64,000 nucleotides of DNA, taken from the NCBI RefSeq assembly GCF_003171515.1, contig NC_089399.1, positions 1,488,001 through 1,552,000 of the forward strand, given 5' to 3'. Shown piece by piece: positions 1 through 12,005 of this stretch (position 1 is the first letter of the stretch; each line of letters starts with the position of its first letter). Under the pieces are notes generated by a model. It made no database searches. It saw only the letters and a list, made by a program, of their open reading frames with translations, and was not told the DNA's origin. Source of the stretch: Pyrenophora tritici-repentis. Lineage: Eukaryota; Ascomycota; Dothideomycetes; Pleosporales; Pleosporaceae. The position numbers and the translations under genes were made by a program.

Positions 1-198
1 TCGTGCCCCGCCTCTGCCTTCACCGCTGTAACGCTTTCACGATGCAGTCTTTCGCACCTTGGTCAATGACTCGGTAGCGCACCTGTCAAACTACATACTT
101 CTCCCAAATAAGTCCGATGCGCACTTCGTAGCCTGAACCACACCGACTGTCGACCTGTGACTCAACTCTGACTGTCCAACATCAAGAATTTGGGTGAA

Positions 199-3100
199 AT
201 GGAGAGCCAGGTATGCGGGATTCTAGCTCTTTTCCCACGTGAATGTTTGCTATGATACTGACAGGTCTGCTTCCAAGGTCGAAAATGCCATCGAAATCGC
301 GGCGAACCCGACTTCGAGCCAGGAACTGCGCGGCCAGGCCATAGAATACTTGAACCAGCTCCGAGCAGAAGGCTCTGCATGGCAAGCCGCCCTCACCCTC
401 TTCACACGCGATCCTCATGCTACCGACTTCGTCCGTCATACCTCACTCGATCTCGTCAACAATGCCATCCAGGAACATCGGCTGGATGAGCAGAGCCTTG
501 GGTATATCAAGGACACGCTCATGAGCCATATCCGCCAGTCTTACATGCCCGGCAGCGGAGCCGCAGATACCAGTCACATCCAGAACAAGCTGATGCAGAC
601 TGTCACTTATCTCTTTGTAGCATTATATCCTTCTTCATGGCAGTCCTTCTTCGACGATTTCCGCGCCCTGGCTGGCGATCAAGCCACCATCGGCAGTGTC
701 AACATGGCTACGACATTCCTATACCTTCGCATGCTCGTTCAAGTCCACGACGAGATTGCCGATCAGTTGGTAGCGCGGCCAGAGGACGAGAAGAAGCGGA
801 ACACAGAGTTGAAGGATCTCATCCGACAGCGAGACGCGCAGAAGATCGCATTATCCTGGCAGGAGATTCTCGCAAAGTGGCGGGAGACAGACCTGGGGCT
901 CGTGGAAATGTGTCTGAGGACCATCGGACGCTGGGTTAGCTGGACAGATATCAACTTGATTGTGAACCAAGCCATGATCACCACCTTCCTAGAAATGGCG
1001 GGCCAACAAGGAATCGGTGACCCTGAGAGCGCTGCTGGAAAGGTGCGCGATGCAGCCATCGATACCTTTTCGGAAATTGTGGGCAAGAAGATGAGTCCGT
1101 CGGACAAGATTGGGCTCATCACCTTCCTCAATCTCTCGGAAGTCGTTGGCCAACTGATTACCAGCCCGGCTTTGGCTGAGTTCCACAGTCCAAACTACGA
1201 CAATGATCTCGCAGAGACAGTTGCGAAGCTTGTTAACAACATCGTCTTCGACATTGTGAAGATTCTGGAAAACGAGTCCGTCGAAGAACACATCCGGCAA
1301 CGTGCAGACGACCTCATCCGCATTTTCACTCCGTACCTCCTGCGGTTCTTCGCCGATCAATACGACGAGGTCTGCTCTACCGTCATTCCGTCGCTTACTG
1401 ACCTCCTCACGTTTCTCCGTAAACTCCAGAAGAAGTCAGGATCGATACCTCCCCAGTACGCCGCTGTATTACCGCCTGTCTTGGATGCCATCATCGCAAA
1501 GATGAAATATGACGAAACAGCCACGTGGGGCGAAGAAGGCGACCAAACGGATGAAGCAGAGTTCCTTGATCTACGTAGGCGTCTCCATGTCCTGCAACAA
1601 ACAGTTACCGCCATCGACGAACCCTACTACATAGAGACACTTAGCCGCGTGGTCAACGGAACTTTTGGACGCTTCGCACAAGGCGACCAGACGCTAAATT
1701 GGCGCGACCTCGAACTGGCTCTGTATGAAATGTTCTTGTTCGGAGAACTAGCTATCCGGAACCAAGGACTATACGCAAAGCGCGAGCCATCGTCTGCAGC
1801 TGCTCAGCAGCTTGTTGCCATGATGAATAGCATGATCGATTCCGGCCTTGCAAATAACCCACATCCAGCTATCCAGCTGCAGTACATGGAGATTTGTGTT
1901 CGATATTACCAGTTCTTCGAGCAGAACCCCAATCTCATCCCCAAAGTTCTGGAGAACTTTGTCAACCTTACCCACAGTAATCACGTCAAAGTCCGCTCAA
2001 GATCCTGGTACCTCTTCCAACGACTTGTGAAGCACTTGCGAGCACAACTAGGCAACGTCTCCTATGACATCATTCAGGCGGTTGGGGATTTGCTTACTAT
2101 CAAGGCTGAATTGCCTGATACATCAGAGGACGAGATGTCTTCTGACGAAGAAGATCAATCTGCAGATGCAATCTTCAACTCGCAGCTATTTCTCTTCGAG
2201 GCAGTTGGCTGCATTGCCTCGTCTAGTACAGTCTCGATAGAGAACAAGAAGCTCTACGCACAGACGATCATGAGTCCGCTATTCACAGATATGGAGCAGA
2301 CCTTACCCCAAGCGCGGAACGGCGATGAGCGGGCTATACTTCAGATCCATCACATCATCATGGCTTTGGGTACCCTAGCTCGCGGCTATTCTGACTGGGT
2401 TCCTTCAAACAACAATAGTGCTGTACCACACAGTGAGGTGGCTGATGAATTTGTCAAAGCTTCCGAAGCCATTCTCGTCGCTGTTGATTCCCTCAACTCC
2501 TCTGGCTCAATTCGTCACGCAGCACGATTTGCTTTCTCGCGTATGATTGCTGTCCTGGGCTCGCGCCTACTACAACAACTACCCTCGTGGATTGAGGGAT
2601 TACTGTCACTCAGCTCATCTATGGACGAGATCAGTACATTCCTCAAGGTCCTTGGTCAGGTCATATTCACCTTTAAGTCGGAAATCGCTGGCATCTTGGA
2701 CACCGTTATGAGTCCGGTCTTGCAGCGAATCTTCACGGCATTAGCAGTCATTCCTTCGGGCACAGACGATGAGATTCAGCTTGCTGAACTCCGCCGGGAG
2801 TATCTAAACTTCATTGTTGTTGTTCTGAACCATGGTCTAGGGTCTGTGCTTGTCAGTAATGGTAAGACAAATTTCGCAACATACGAGAGTGATAGTGCTA
2901 ATATGTCCTAGCCAACCAATCCAGTTTTGAACCTGTCATCGCTTCGATTGAGACATTTGCTCGCGATACACATGATTACCCCACCGCACGACTCGCCATC
3001 TTCGTGCTCATTCGCATGATCTCGGTTTGGGGAGGACCCGACAAGGTTGGACCAGGTGCAAACAATGCACCCACGTCTAATGAAGCAACACAGCCACCCC

Positions 3101-3426
3101 TGCCCGGCTTCGAAAACTACGTGGTAGAAAGATTTTCTCCCTTGGCCTGGTCCATCCCGGCATCGGCTGGTTTTAACTCCAAAGACGCCCAGGCAAAACA
3201 AGTCTTGTATGAGGCTGCCAACCTACAGCATGAGATTATCAAGAAAGTCGGTGAATCTTACATTGAACGTCTCAAAACTGATCTCGGCGGTATGGGAGTT
3301 GGTGACGATGGTGTGGAACAGTACTTGCGCACTCTTGCTGGCTCATTCGAAGGGCCAAAGAAGGAGAAGGAATGGCGTAACTTTTACACCCAGTTTGTGG
3401 ATCGCATGCTTGCATCTAGGGCTTAG
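199..3426 (+). CDS. LOS1: Exportin-T (tRNA nuclear export receptor, Los1 family)
   Basis: An importin-beta-type karyopherin that exports tRNA from nucleus to cytoplasm with Ran-GTP. Three exons: 199-210, 278-2861 and 2912-3426, giving 1036 residues, close to the roughly 1000 usual for exportin-T. The first exon codes only MESQ; joining it to 278 gives MESQVENAIEIAANP, the typical start of fungal Los1 proteins. The ATG at 239 lies inside the first intron and would give a wrong N-terminus. The second intron (50 nt, GTAAGA donor, CTAAT branch site, CCTAG acceptor) joins VLVSNA to NQSSFEPVIASIE. The whole protein is helical HEAT-repeat-like sequence; a short acidic stretch (SEDEMSSDEEDQ) lies in the last third. 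The family call comes from overall sequence resemblance. The AAG acceptor of intron 1 is less common but is the only one that keeps frame. Confidence 0.9.
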
Positions 3427-4440
3427 ATGGCTCTAGACGTTAGTTGGGGTTCAGGGAGGATAAACGAGATGGGTATTCATCAAGGAATATGGCGTCACAA
3501 TCCTTAACCTTGTAGGTAGCATCGATTTGCATTGTAGCGGGCGCCAAAAGGATTGGGATTGAGTTTGCGTTTTTCATGATAACCCCCCAATAGTTAGTGT
3601 GCTATTACAGTAGACTTTGAATGTAAAGATACAATATCATGTCTCTCTAATTGGTAAGACTTGGAGTCATTGCGTGTGACTTACTGATAGCCTGAACAGT
3701 CTTTTCTTGATACACACTCTTAGGTGCCTCATCAACTTCTAAATACTACAAATAGCGAGACATGGGTCGCATACTTGATGGCGAAGTGAGTCTTCTTCTT
3801 TCATTGTATCCTGATAGCAGAGGAATCTCTTATTCTATAACCTCGATGCTCGCATCCATGATTGACATCTTATTCTACCCTTCGTCACTTTCTTTGCTCA
3901 AGTGCCCATCACTTTAGGCTGTGTCAAACAAGGTCAATTTACTTACAATCGATGAGTAGGAAGTCAGCAAATTTCAACATAATACCTCTCTTCGATAGTG
4001 CTTCCCCAAAGCTCCTTCCTTTCCACTGGCCATGACCGTATCTTACAGACGGACTGTGCGTGTACCTTGTCTACCCAGCCAATCAAGCAACCCATATTAA
4101 GTACTCGAGCTTCTTGGCCGTTTGTCATGACATGTTCCGGGGAAACGAAAGCAATTCCGACGAACACGCCATACTGTGGATGCCTACGTCATTGTTTGTG
4201 TTGCTACACTGCGAGCGCTCCCTCTCTCTCTCAAGTGTATAGCAAACGCGCTTGTGAAATTATCACTATTCACTGCACACTCATCACGCGCAACATATGG
4301 TTTGAATTAACGCAATCTTAGGGGCAGGCATAACAAAATCGCCCGAGCGCCAACCAGGTTGCACTCACCTCACGTTCACCTCACCCACCTTCGCCCCAAC
4401 CATACCCAATACTACACCGACGAAACCACTCACAGCTATC
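3427..4440. other. Intergenic region, no supported gene
   Basis: About 1 kb between the exportin-T stop and the next start. It holds the 3' region of exportin-T. A short start-like stretch at 3762 (MGRILDGE followed by a GTGAGT donor-like site) leads to no continuing exon that I could find. Open frames here are short, overlap on both strands and lack protein-like composition. The last 120 bases are C-rich and A-rich, as is usual for a fungal 5' leader. Confidence 0.5.
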
Positions 4441-6210
4441 ATGGCGGGCTGCAAAGAGCTTTCCCCTTACAGTCTAGATGCAGAGCTGAATGCTGATAGC
4501 TCCAAAGAGAATTGCTTCGTTCTTGACGTTGGTCATGACAAAGATGGTGATTGCGTCAGTTCCGCAGTGCAAGTCGCCGAAGTTGTCGAGGACTTTCGTT
4601 TCAACGCGATTGACACGTCATCCCCTATCACCAAGTTATACATTGTCGGCGAGTGGCACCCAGTGTTGTGTAAGGGCAAGGGCCGTGCGACAGAGAAAGA
4701 CGTGCACGTCGAGTACGAGGACTCGAAGTACTCCAAGTTGGAGAAAGAGCATCGCGCGGCTGGCGAGGCAATTGCGAAGCTCGTCGAACATATGCCTGCT
4801 CTCAAGGAACTGACGTAAGTTCAATTTTTCCAATTGTCAATTCTTTCACTAATATGTACAAGTTGGATCTCTGGCTTGCCCTTCATGCCCGTCGTTTGGG
4901 AGAAGCTTCCCACTTCACTCACGAAGCTCGTCCTCGACCTTGGTCAGCCTATGAAGGTTCATCACGACGTACAACATGAGAAAGTGATCGAGTACAACTC
5001 CTACATCACTGCAAATGAGATGAAGCCCCTGGCTTGCCAAACTCAGCTCAAAGAGCTTCGCTTGTTGCGTATACAAGACTCTATGCAGTCAGTCGTATGG
5101 GAGACTATCTTCAGGAACAAGTCTGAGGACAACATGCGCGTTGCGGATCTTCAGATGGCTGCTGCTCCGCTCGTACGCACGAAGCATTGGCACAAGGCTG
5201 AGGATGTTGTGGGTTTGACAGTTCCCAAGGGAGACTTCAAAGAGAAGGAATACAAGTAAGCCATTGCGCGTAGAACTCTCTAATAGTCTCATTAACATAT
5301 TACAGGGGTATTGAAGGCAAGGGTCAGCTGCACTACTCGTTCGGCACCGGCGAATATCTTGATGACTTCTGCATGCGCAAGGCACGTCTTGCTGCAGCCT
5401 TAGATGAGTCTATACCGCTACCTCTCTGGTAAGTGACGTCCAGACTTACTTGAAACATGTCTGACTTGTCATGTCAGGTCCCTCAAGCTAGACGGCTTCG
5501 TTGTTGACTATCTTCCCTTCGAGCATGAACTCTCCCGCATCGTCTTGCTCACTTGCGGACCCAATTGCATCGACAGTGGCCTTCGCGCACCCAAGACACC
5601 GCGCAGCCCCCTCAACAAGTGGAGTAAGATAGTCAATAATGCCGTGTCACACTGCTTGATCCAATGGCCAAACTGGACCGGCGTCTTCGACGACAGAGGC
5701 GATCAGCGTGACGCCGAAGGAGACATTGTACCGCAAGAGGTTGGCCTATCAACCCCAGCTCTAGATATGCTATTCTCGCCCGTGCGTCTGACTAAGGAGT
5801 CCCTCCAGATAAAGGAGTTGAGGGACGCACTCGACGCTTTCAAGGCACAAGAAGAAGAGTCACCAATGAGTCTTGGTACTTCACTTGGTGTAGGCCCTTC
5901 AACCAGCGTGGCGTCAACGCGCGGATCTGACCTTCATGGCTCCGACCTGCCCACCCCCGTCGGCGAACAGGCTGATAGAAGCTCACCTAAGTCGTCTGAG
6001 TTCGATACATCTTCACCTTGTGGCGCCAGCCTGATCCTCGTCGACAGCACCACCACGGTGGAGTCGGTTCTTTCCAACGATAGCGGCTTCGACGAGGCGA
6101 CTCCCGTGGACGTCGACGGTGTTGCTGATGACGTCAGCAAGCATGCCGCTGATGGCTTGAAGCACGAGGTAAGACGATCCATGGAGCAGTTGTCCGGTTC
6201 TAGCTTTTAG
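4441..6210 (+). CDS. Conserved-looking hypothetical protein, four exons
   Basis: Function not recognised. Exons are 4441-4814, 4863-5255, 5306-5428 and 5478-6210, giving 540 residues. All three introns (48-50 nt) have GTAAGT/GTAAGC/GTAAGT donors and AG acceptors, and every junction keeps frame: KELT-WISGLPF, KEYK-GIEGKG, PLPLW-SLKLDG. Residues about 1-330 look folded and contain leucine-rich stretches (PTSLTKLVLDLGQP, CQTQLKELRLLRIQD) that recall LRR or F-box-partner proteins, but there is no clear F-box. From about residue 360 to the end the sequence is Ser/Asp/Thr-rich and probably disordered. No signal peptide or membrane segment is seen. The start is the first ATG after a C-rich leader. 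The gene model is firm; the function is unknown. Confidence 0.8.
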
Positions 6211-6762
6211 TGCTTCTTTCTCTTGATTTCTGCAATGAAATCTTCCAGCATGATAGATCGGGGAGGTATTCAAGGGTACGCATCAAGGAGGATGCATGTA
6301 GTATAGAGAGACAAAAGTGATATGTTTCCACAATATGTGTGCATTTGCTGTAATGTTTATGGTGTTTGGAGAGACTACAGCCATGCTGTTTTAGGCGTAG
6401 GAGTGAGGTTATAGTTGAGGTTTTGGGATACAATGGTGCGGGATGTGGTGTCTTGTGTGGGATATAGCGTGTAGCACTTCAGGGCTGGTGGTTGGCACTA
6501 TGGTGGGTGTATGGGGGCTCAGGTGGAGGATGTCACAGCAAGGAGATTCAAGGTAAATGTTATGTTCATCTATGTGATTGCTATGATGTCGCCGCATCAT
6601 TAATCTAAGTAGTGGACTCCTGTAATGCACCAATTTACTTGAATGCCTTTCCTAAAGCACATTATCCTAGCCGTGTCGTTATGGAGTGGTATCTTGCCTT
6701 CCTGATGTATTACCAATCAAAATCTACCAAGAGGAGCCGGACTCCTAGTTGCGCAACCCCAA
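6211..6762. other. Intergenic region, no supported gene
   Basis: Contains the 3' region of the upstream four-exon gene. Short open frames on the minus strand at 6200-6633 are low-complexity His/Thr/Pro translations without start context. I see no repeat or RNA gene here. Confidence 0.4.
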
Positions 6763-7262
6763 TCAAATAATGAGATTGTTCTCAAACTGTTCCCAAACTT
6801 CAGTCACCGCCTCCTCTGTAGTCCCCTTTGTAGTATCTATAATGGTGTGGGACAGCTTTGCGTGCGAGTTCTTCTTGGCAAGCTTTCTAATAGCTGGGTC
6901 TTCTACGTTTTCGTTCTGTTGCAGAAAAACATTATGCTTGTGCGGCTCATTATGGAGTGCCTCGCCCTTGTTGATGCGGAGACCAGACTTCTCATCGTTC
7001 TTGTTTGTCTTAGCGGGGAAGACTCGGGTGCCTGCTCCTTCCGTGTTGCCAGGAGTCATCAGTTTTTTCATCACTGATGGGCGCGATATGACCACTGCGA
7101 ACATTTCCTTCAATGCCGCTTTACATGCATTCGCTATAGTGGTTGTTTGGATGTGGCTTTGTCTTGTCAGAAATGGTCTGTCGACGAGTATGTTGACGTA
7201 CGGACTTGGGAAGCGTAGGGCGTCGGGCTTTCTGGTGCAAACTAAGGAGCTTTGAGTTGCAG
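6763..7262 (-). pseudogene. Possible gene remnant, unknown family
   Basis: A minus-strand frame is open from about 7262 down to a stop at 6763. The composition is protein-like: Lys/Glu/Asn-rich with alternating hydrophobics, ending in HTIIDTTKGTTEEAVTEVWE. The upstream end coincides with a plausible acceptor (CTAAC followed by TTTCAG, read on the minus strand). However, the part upstream of the intron has no ATG within reach, so no complete gene can be built. I do not recognise the family. It could be a decayed 3' exon or a chance frame. It lies next to a transposon relic and a broken gene, which favours decay. Confidence 0.3.
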
Positions 7263-8073
7263 CTGAAAGTATCTTGGTGATCGCTTGAGTTAGTATCTCG
7301 TAGGTACTGATGGACTGGAATTACCTGTTCGTGCCCAGGTGTAGTTGATCTTGTACTGTATACCTACGTTATCAGGGATCTACCACTTGTTATAGTACCT
7401 AGGCAGAACAGGTCTCGGCTTGTTTGGGTTAGTGAGAAAAGGCCAGGTGAGTGAAAGAAGGCCTCTAGGTGAGAGACAACGCCAAAGCACATGTGTCGCT
7501 CTCACCTCCGATAACAGCCTTGAGATAACGCATTCTATCATCATTGATAATAGTAGAAGCCAAAATAATACGAAAGAAATTAAGGTTCAGTTTGTGGCAA
7601 TGCTGGCGACATCCCAAGGTCCATTAATCTTTGACAGTGACCAGTTAGTGCTAATCAAGGACAGATTGAGAGTACATGGTGTATTCTATGCTTTGAAATG
7701 ATGTGCAATAATCTATGGCTGCCTATGCTAACTCGGAGCCCTTAGATAAAGTAGATTTATCGTGATTGGGCAAGTATACCAGTTTGGCATGTGAGCCCAT
7801 AATCACACCAAAGATTATCATTCTTAGACTCAGGCTCAGACAGACTCCGCAACAATCAATCGATTGACATGATTGATTCCTATATAGGTTAAAGAATTAC
7901 TTCATTAGGCAGCCTTTAACCTAGATAGGAATCAATCATGCCGATCCGATTGATTGTTGCGGAGTCTGGGCTCAGATTCAAGCGCCCCGGGTAGCCACCC
8001 GGAGGAATGAAGCCGCAAATTCCTATACTGAACTTTGTACCCTGGGGTCATACTTGCGCGCTGACATCTAGAG
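7263..8073. other. Intergenic region containing a MITE
   Basis: No gene supported. The only structured element is the terminal-inverted-repeat element annotated separately at 7841-7968. A short frame at 7420-7701 has no homologous look and no codon bias that I can recognise. Confidence 0.4.
7841..7968. mobile_element. hAT-type MITE (128 bp) with 8-bp target-site duplication
   Basis: The element starts CAGACTCCGCAACAATCAAT and ends with the exact reverse complement of that sequence. The inverted arms run for about 54 bases each (7841-7894 and 7914-7968) with few mismatches and one indel, around an AT-rich loop of about 19 bases. It is flanked on both sides by the same 8-mer GGCTCAGA (7833-7840 and 7969-7976). 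An 8-bp duplication and a CAG...CTG terminus are the marks of hAT-superfamily insertions, and 128 bp without coding capacity makes this a MITE. The intact duplication suggests the insertion is not very old. It sits about 100 bp upstream of a broken kinase-fold gene. Confidence 0.8.
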
Positions 8074-10141
8074 ATGCAGAAGGTGCTCGATTGCATTAAG
8101 TCGACCGCCTATACCAGATCGGGCTTAGCGTCGTTGGCCCAGCAGAAACGCCCTCACCACCTGCACCCTGCTCAGTTACGCGCCTACACTGCTCGACACA
8201 AAATCTGCGCGGATACTGCGTTTGAACCCAGTGCAACTAAACAGGCGATCGTACCCGATATGTTACTTCGTAGTGCTTTGACTATTGCTCGCCAATTTCC
8301 CACACATCAGAGGTCGTATACAACTTCAAGCACTCCGCCAATGGATTAGTTCCGCAAACACTTCTTCAGAGATCCTAGTTGTACAAAGATAGCTCAGCCA
8401 AGTCCGTCACCGACCTCACCTTCCCAGCAAGATGCGACTGATTCTCACGGAATTCAAACCATCTCCAATTGTCATGCAGAGCGACTTTACAAGTACAGTG
8501 CGGCTCGTTGGCTGTGGAATGAGAAAGAGCAGTTTGCTCGCCGATATGTTAAGCTCGACTTCTCGGTGCTTACTCATGTCTCAACTCAGGCCCTTGGAGC
8601 TCGCTCTTGTGTGAGCATTACAAAGCTACCTGAAGGGAATTTCAGCAAGGACTTCCTAGTTGCTATGGATGACGGCCGAGAGCTGATCGCCAAGCTCCCA
8701 AACCCGAATGCGGGGCGACCATATTTCACAACAGCTAGCGAAGCCGCCACCATGGACTATGTATGTGCTCCTCAACCTCTTGGAAGGTGACAATTGCTGA
8801 TATGAAGCTACGTTGCAGCTTCGAAACGTCCTAGGTACACCAGTGCCAAAGATATATGGTTACAGCGCTTTAAAAGATAAGCCAGTAGGATCAGAGTACA
8901 TCCTGATGGAACGCAGTGCAGGAGTCGAACTAGACAAGCTATGGAAGAACATGAGTTAGCCACAACGAAATGAGGTTCTCAAAGCCTTGGTCAATCACGA
9001 GATAACCTTGTCTTCTACCAGTTTGCCCATGTACGGGAGCTTGTACTACCTAGAAGACTTGCCTAGTTCTGCCCAAGGCCAGGTTCTTGAATCGAAAATC
9101 TCTCCGAATACGAAGAAGAGGTTTGCAATAGGTCCGACGACTGACAGGGCGTTCTTCGATAACGGTCGAGACGCTGTCCAGACGGATCAAGGACCTTGTA
9201 TGTTTCCAAATTCAATTATCATGTCCGTCAAACGCTAATATAAGATAGGACCTTTAGTCGACACGTATCTTCGTTCATGTGCTGCCCGAGAACTGGCGTG
9301 TATCGAAAAATCCTCCACATGTTTTGACCAACGAGGACTGTTCAATAGCCCCAACCAATATCGTCTAACCCAAGAATTGAAAATTAGAGCCGTACATGAC
9401 TATCTGAAAGTCGCCACTCAGATTCTACCCAAGGATGCTAAGCTTTCCAAGCCGACTCTATGGCATCCGGACCTGCATGGTGGCAACATCTTTGTTGATC
9501 CTCTCGAGCCGACGAAGATTGTAATCATCGATTGGCAAGCGGTCAATATTGCTCCACTCTTCCGCCAGGCACGCAACCCTGCACTCCTCGACTTTGATGG
9601 GCCGATACCAGAAGGTTTAAAACAAATACCACTACCTGATGGCTTCGATGATATGACCGAGGAGCAACAACGCGAAGCCAAGAACCTTTGAGCTGCGCAA
9701 TCTTTATACAAGCTCTACGAAGTACACATGACTAGGCAATGTCCCGAGATCGCTCAAGCGCTACGCTTTCAGGATACCTTGCCTGGAAAAATCACTGCAC
9801 TAGCCGACTTGGTCTTCAGCGGCGGAGAGCCGGCCCTCCAAGGATTGCTCATGCTACTCCAGGACCATTGGGACACTATCGTCGATCCATCCATCTCATG
9901 CCCCTTGTCTTTCACTCCCGAGGATAAAGCTGAGCATCAAGATCTTGAACAACATTGGAACCAGGGTGTTGCGCTGATGAACGATGTTTTGCGCGAGATT
10001 GAGGAACATCAAGGATGGGACGGCTGGGTGAGTCACCAAAACTACGACGTCATGAAGGAGCGACTGTCGCGATGCCGCGAGGAGTTTCTGGACTGTATGG
10101 CAAAGACGGCGGAGGAGAGAAGTCAGTGGGCTCGTGTTTGA
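8074..10141 (+). pseudogene. Aminoglycoside phosphotransferase-fold (AIM9-like) pseudogene
   Basis: One reading frame runs through three exons (8074-8760, 8819-9197, 9249-10141) and matches the fungal APH/AIM9-like family. It shows an N-terminus like a mitochondrial presequence, a nucleotide-binding region (FLVAMDDGRELIAKLPNPNAG), EYILMERSAGVELDKLW, the catalytic HPDLHGGNIFVD motif and the metal-binding IIDWQ. The frame is broken by stops at 8347-8349 (TAG), 8957-8959 (TAG) and 9689-9691 (TGA). The codon split by intron 2 also reads TGA where the family has Trp after Gly-Pro. Coding sequence resumes in the same frame after each stop, so there are no frameshifts. All four stops are explained by single C-to-T or G-to-A changes, which fits RIP or RIP leakage. 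The splice sites are still good. Not expected to make the full protein. Confidence 0.85.
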
Positions 10142-12005
10142 CCATTCCAGGACAAGTGAATGTGCCCGTAGGTGTGGCGGCATAGGGGATCGGATCATGT
10201 TTTGCGTCATCTAACTTCGAACTCCACTAGTCGACTAGTCGACTAGTACAAGGCATTCTCGTGAGAGATCAGCCATGAAGGTAGTCAGCAGTACTTGCTT
10301 CTCCACTAATTTCGAAGCAGCAAGTACAAAGCCGTAATATAATTGCTTTTTTCTTCTTGTATAGGAGCATGTGAATTTTGCAGGCTCCTGGAACGAGAAT
10401 GACATACGTACAAGGCTCCACGCGTTCAACAAGTCGACAACGCGACTTCACCGGCTCACGATCGCAAAAGATCGACTCAAATGCCTGCATCACACACCGG
10501 GAAAGACCTTGCATATATAGAACTACTGAGATAGATATGCACTAGCACACTTCTTACCTCCAGCCATTAATACACGCTCGTAACGGAGCCCGCATTCCCA
10601 CATACTTTTCATTGCGACTAAAAGAATCAAGCTTCTCGGCTCATATTCATGGAAAGCCTTTCTTAGCGGCCCCAAATATGGCGTTCCAGGTTTCAGACAA
10701 TGGGTTCGCGTAATGGAAGTGGGCGAAGTCGATCCCGATTTTATTGATTCGCAAGAATCTGGACATTCAAGTAGGATATGAATCACTGTACCAACGGCGT
10801 TCAACTTAACGCGCATCCTCATTGCCTTCACTTTCCGGAAGAAGGCGTCCTGGTATTGGGTTTCAGGGTCTCAGGGTACCTGAGCGAGTACCTAGGTATG
10901 CGGGTGGGTTATGTTACCACATGGGGATCCCATTGTGGGGACCCGGAGTTTGGAAAGCTCCATATCATGGGTGTAGCGCTGCTTTCATTTCACGAATCCT
11001 TTCGTTTGCTTCCGTATGGAGACTAAATTAGAAGAGGGGGGAGGCGGTCAGTCTCGGATAGCAAGTCGTATCGTCGCTGTGATCGTTCAGTCGTGCGTGA
11101 TAATAGTGACTGCCTGGGTACATAGGTAGTTATCTACCGCAGAAGGGCTGTGAGTGCTTGCTGCATTCAACAGTGGTACTGGAAAACAGGATCCCCGCCA
11201 TTTCCGACCCAGAAAACAGAAGGATACGTAGTGTTATCGCCCCGTACACAACCAAAGATATCGCTGACAAAAGCATACTTGCTAAGTCTGCACTGCTTTG
11301 GTGAAAATGATACCGCAGTTGGAGCACCCTTCGATGTGGGTGCAATGAACATCCTAACTGAGCGATTGTCGAACGCGAAAACTTTTGTCGTTCGCCTGGG
11401 TTTCTTATTCTTGCCACTAACGGATAATGGTGATTGAGAATGACTGGTATAAGCTCATTGGCGGCAGAGACACAGAAAGCCAGGATAGGTTACTACACGT
11501 TCCCTGGCCGTCAAAAGACTTTGGACTGACCTGATCTATTAATGACCCTTTTGGCGCAGACCCTCGTTTCTGTTGGAAGACATCCGGGTATTTGATCGTA
11601 ATACCGAACAGCTTCAACGTACACCTCTGATTCTCTGGGAAGATCTTCGGCCGGTCAATCACCTGATGGTCGCGCGGCTCATTTTTCGGTTGTGGGAGGT
11701 ACAGGAGATAGATTCATTGGCGTGCGCGCTAAGATTTTCTATCGCCTTTACAGTACTACGGTACCAATCCTTGGCGTAATAAGCTAAAGAACTATCGATT
11801 ATATGATTTTGACGAGAGCTTTACAGAGCTTATTCGACCCTGGTCCGCTCTTCTTCGCAGCAAGCTAAGAATGCATAAGAACGCTTCAATCCCCCATCTT
11901 GACATAGCCAAAGGCTCAATCAGCAACTCACATCCACTTCTTACTTCTGAACCACTCTCCGGAATTTTCGGTTTACAAACACCAGTCTCGTTCCAATCAT
12001 CCAAC
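10142..12005. other. Gene-poor accessory stretch, no supported gene
   Basis: About 1.9 kb between the broken kinase-fold gene and the secreted Cys-rich gene. There is a short tandem palindrome (TCGACTAG repeated) near 10230-10248. Open frames on both strands (for example minus 10523-10831 and minus 11417-11662) have some protein-like stretches but lack starts and continuing exons; they may be decayed coding sequence. The final 130 bases form the leader of the Cys-rich gene. Confidence 0.4.

Noticed and set aside
239..277. ATG at 239 as the exportin-T start
   Set aside because: It lies inside intron 1; the spliced exon at 199-210 gives the family-typical N-terminus.
3964..4321. Overlapping open frames on both strands before 4441
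   Set aside because: Translations are low in coding character, and no exon partners or start context are seen.
10523..10831. Minus-strand 102-codon frame
   Set aside because: No good start or adjoining exons; no motif recognised. Possibly a decayed coding relic, too weak to annotate.
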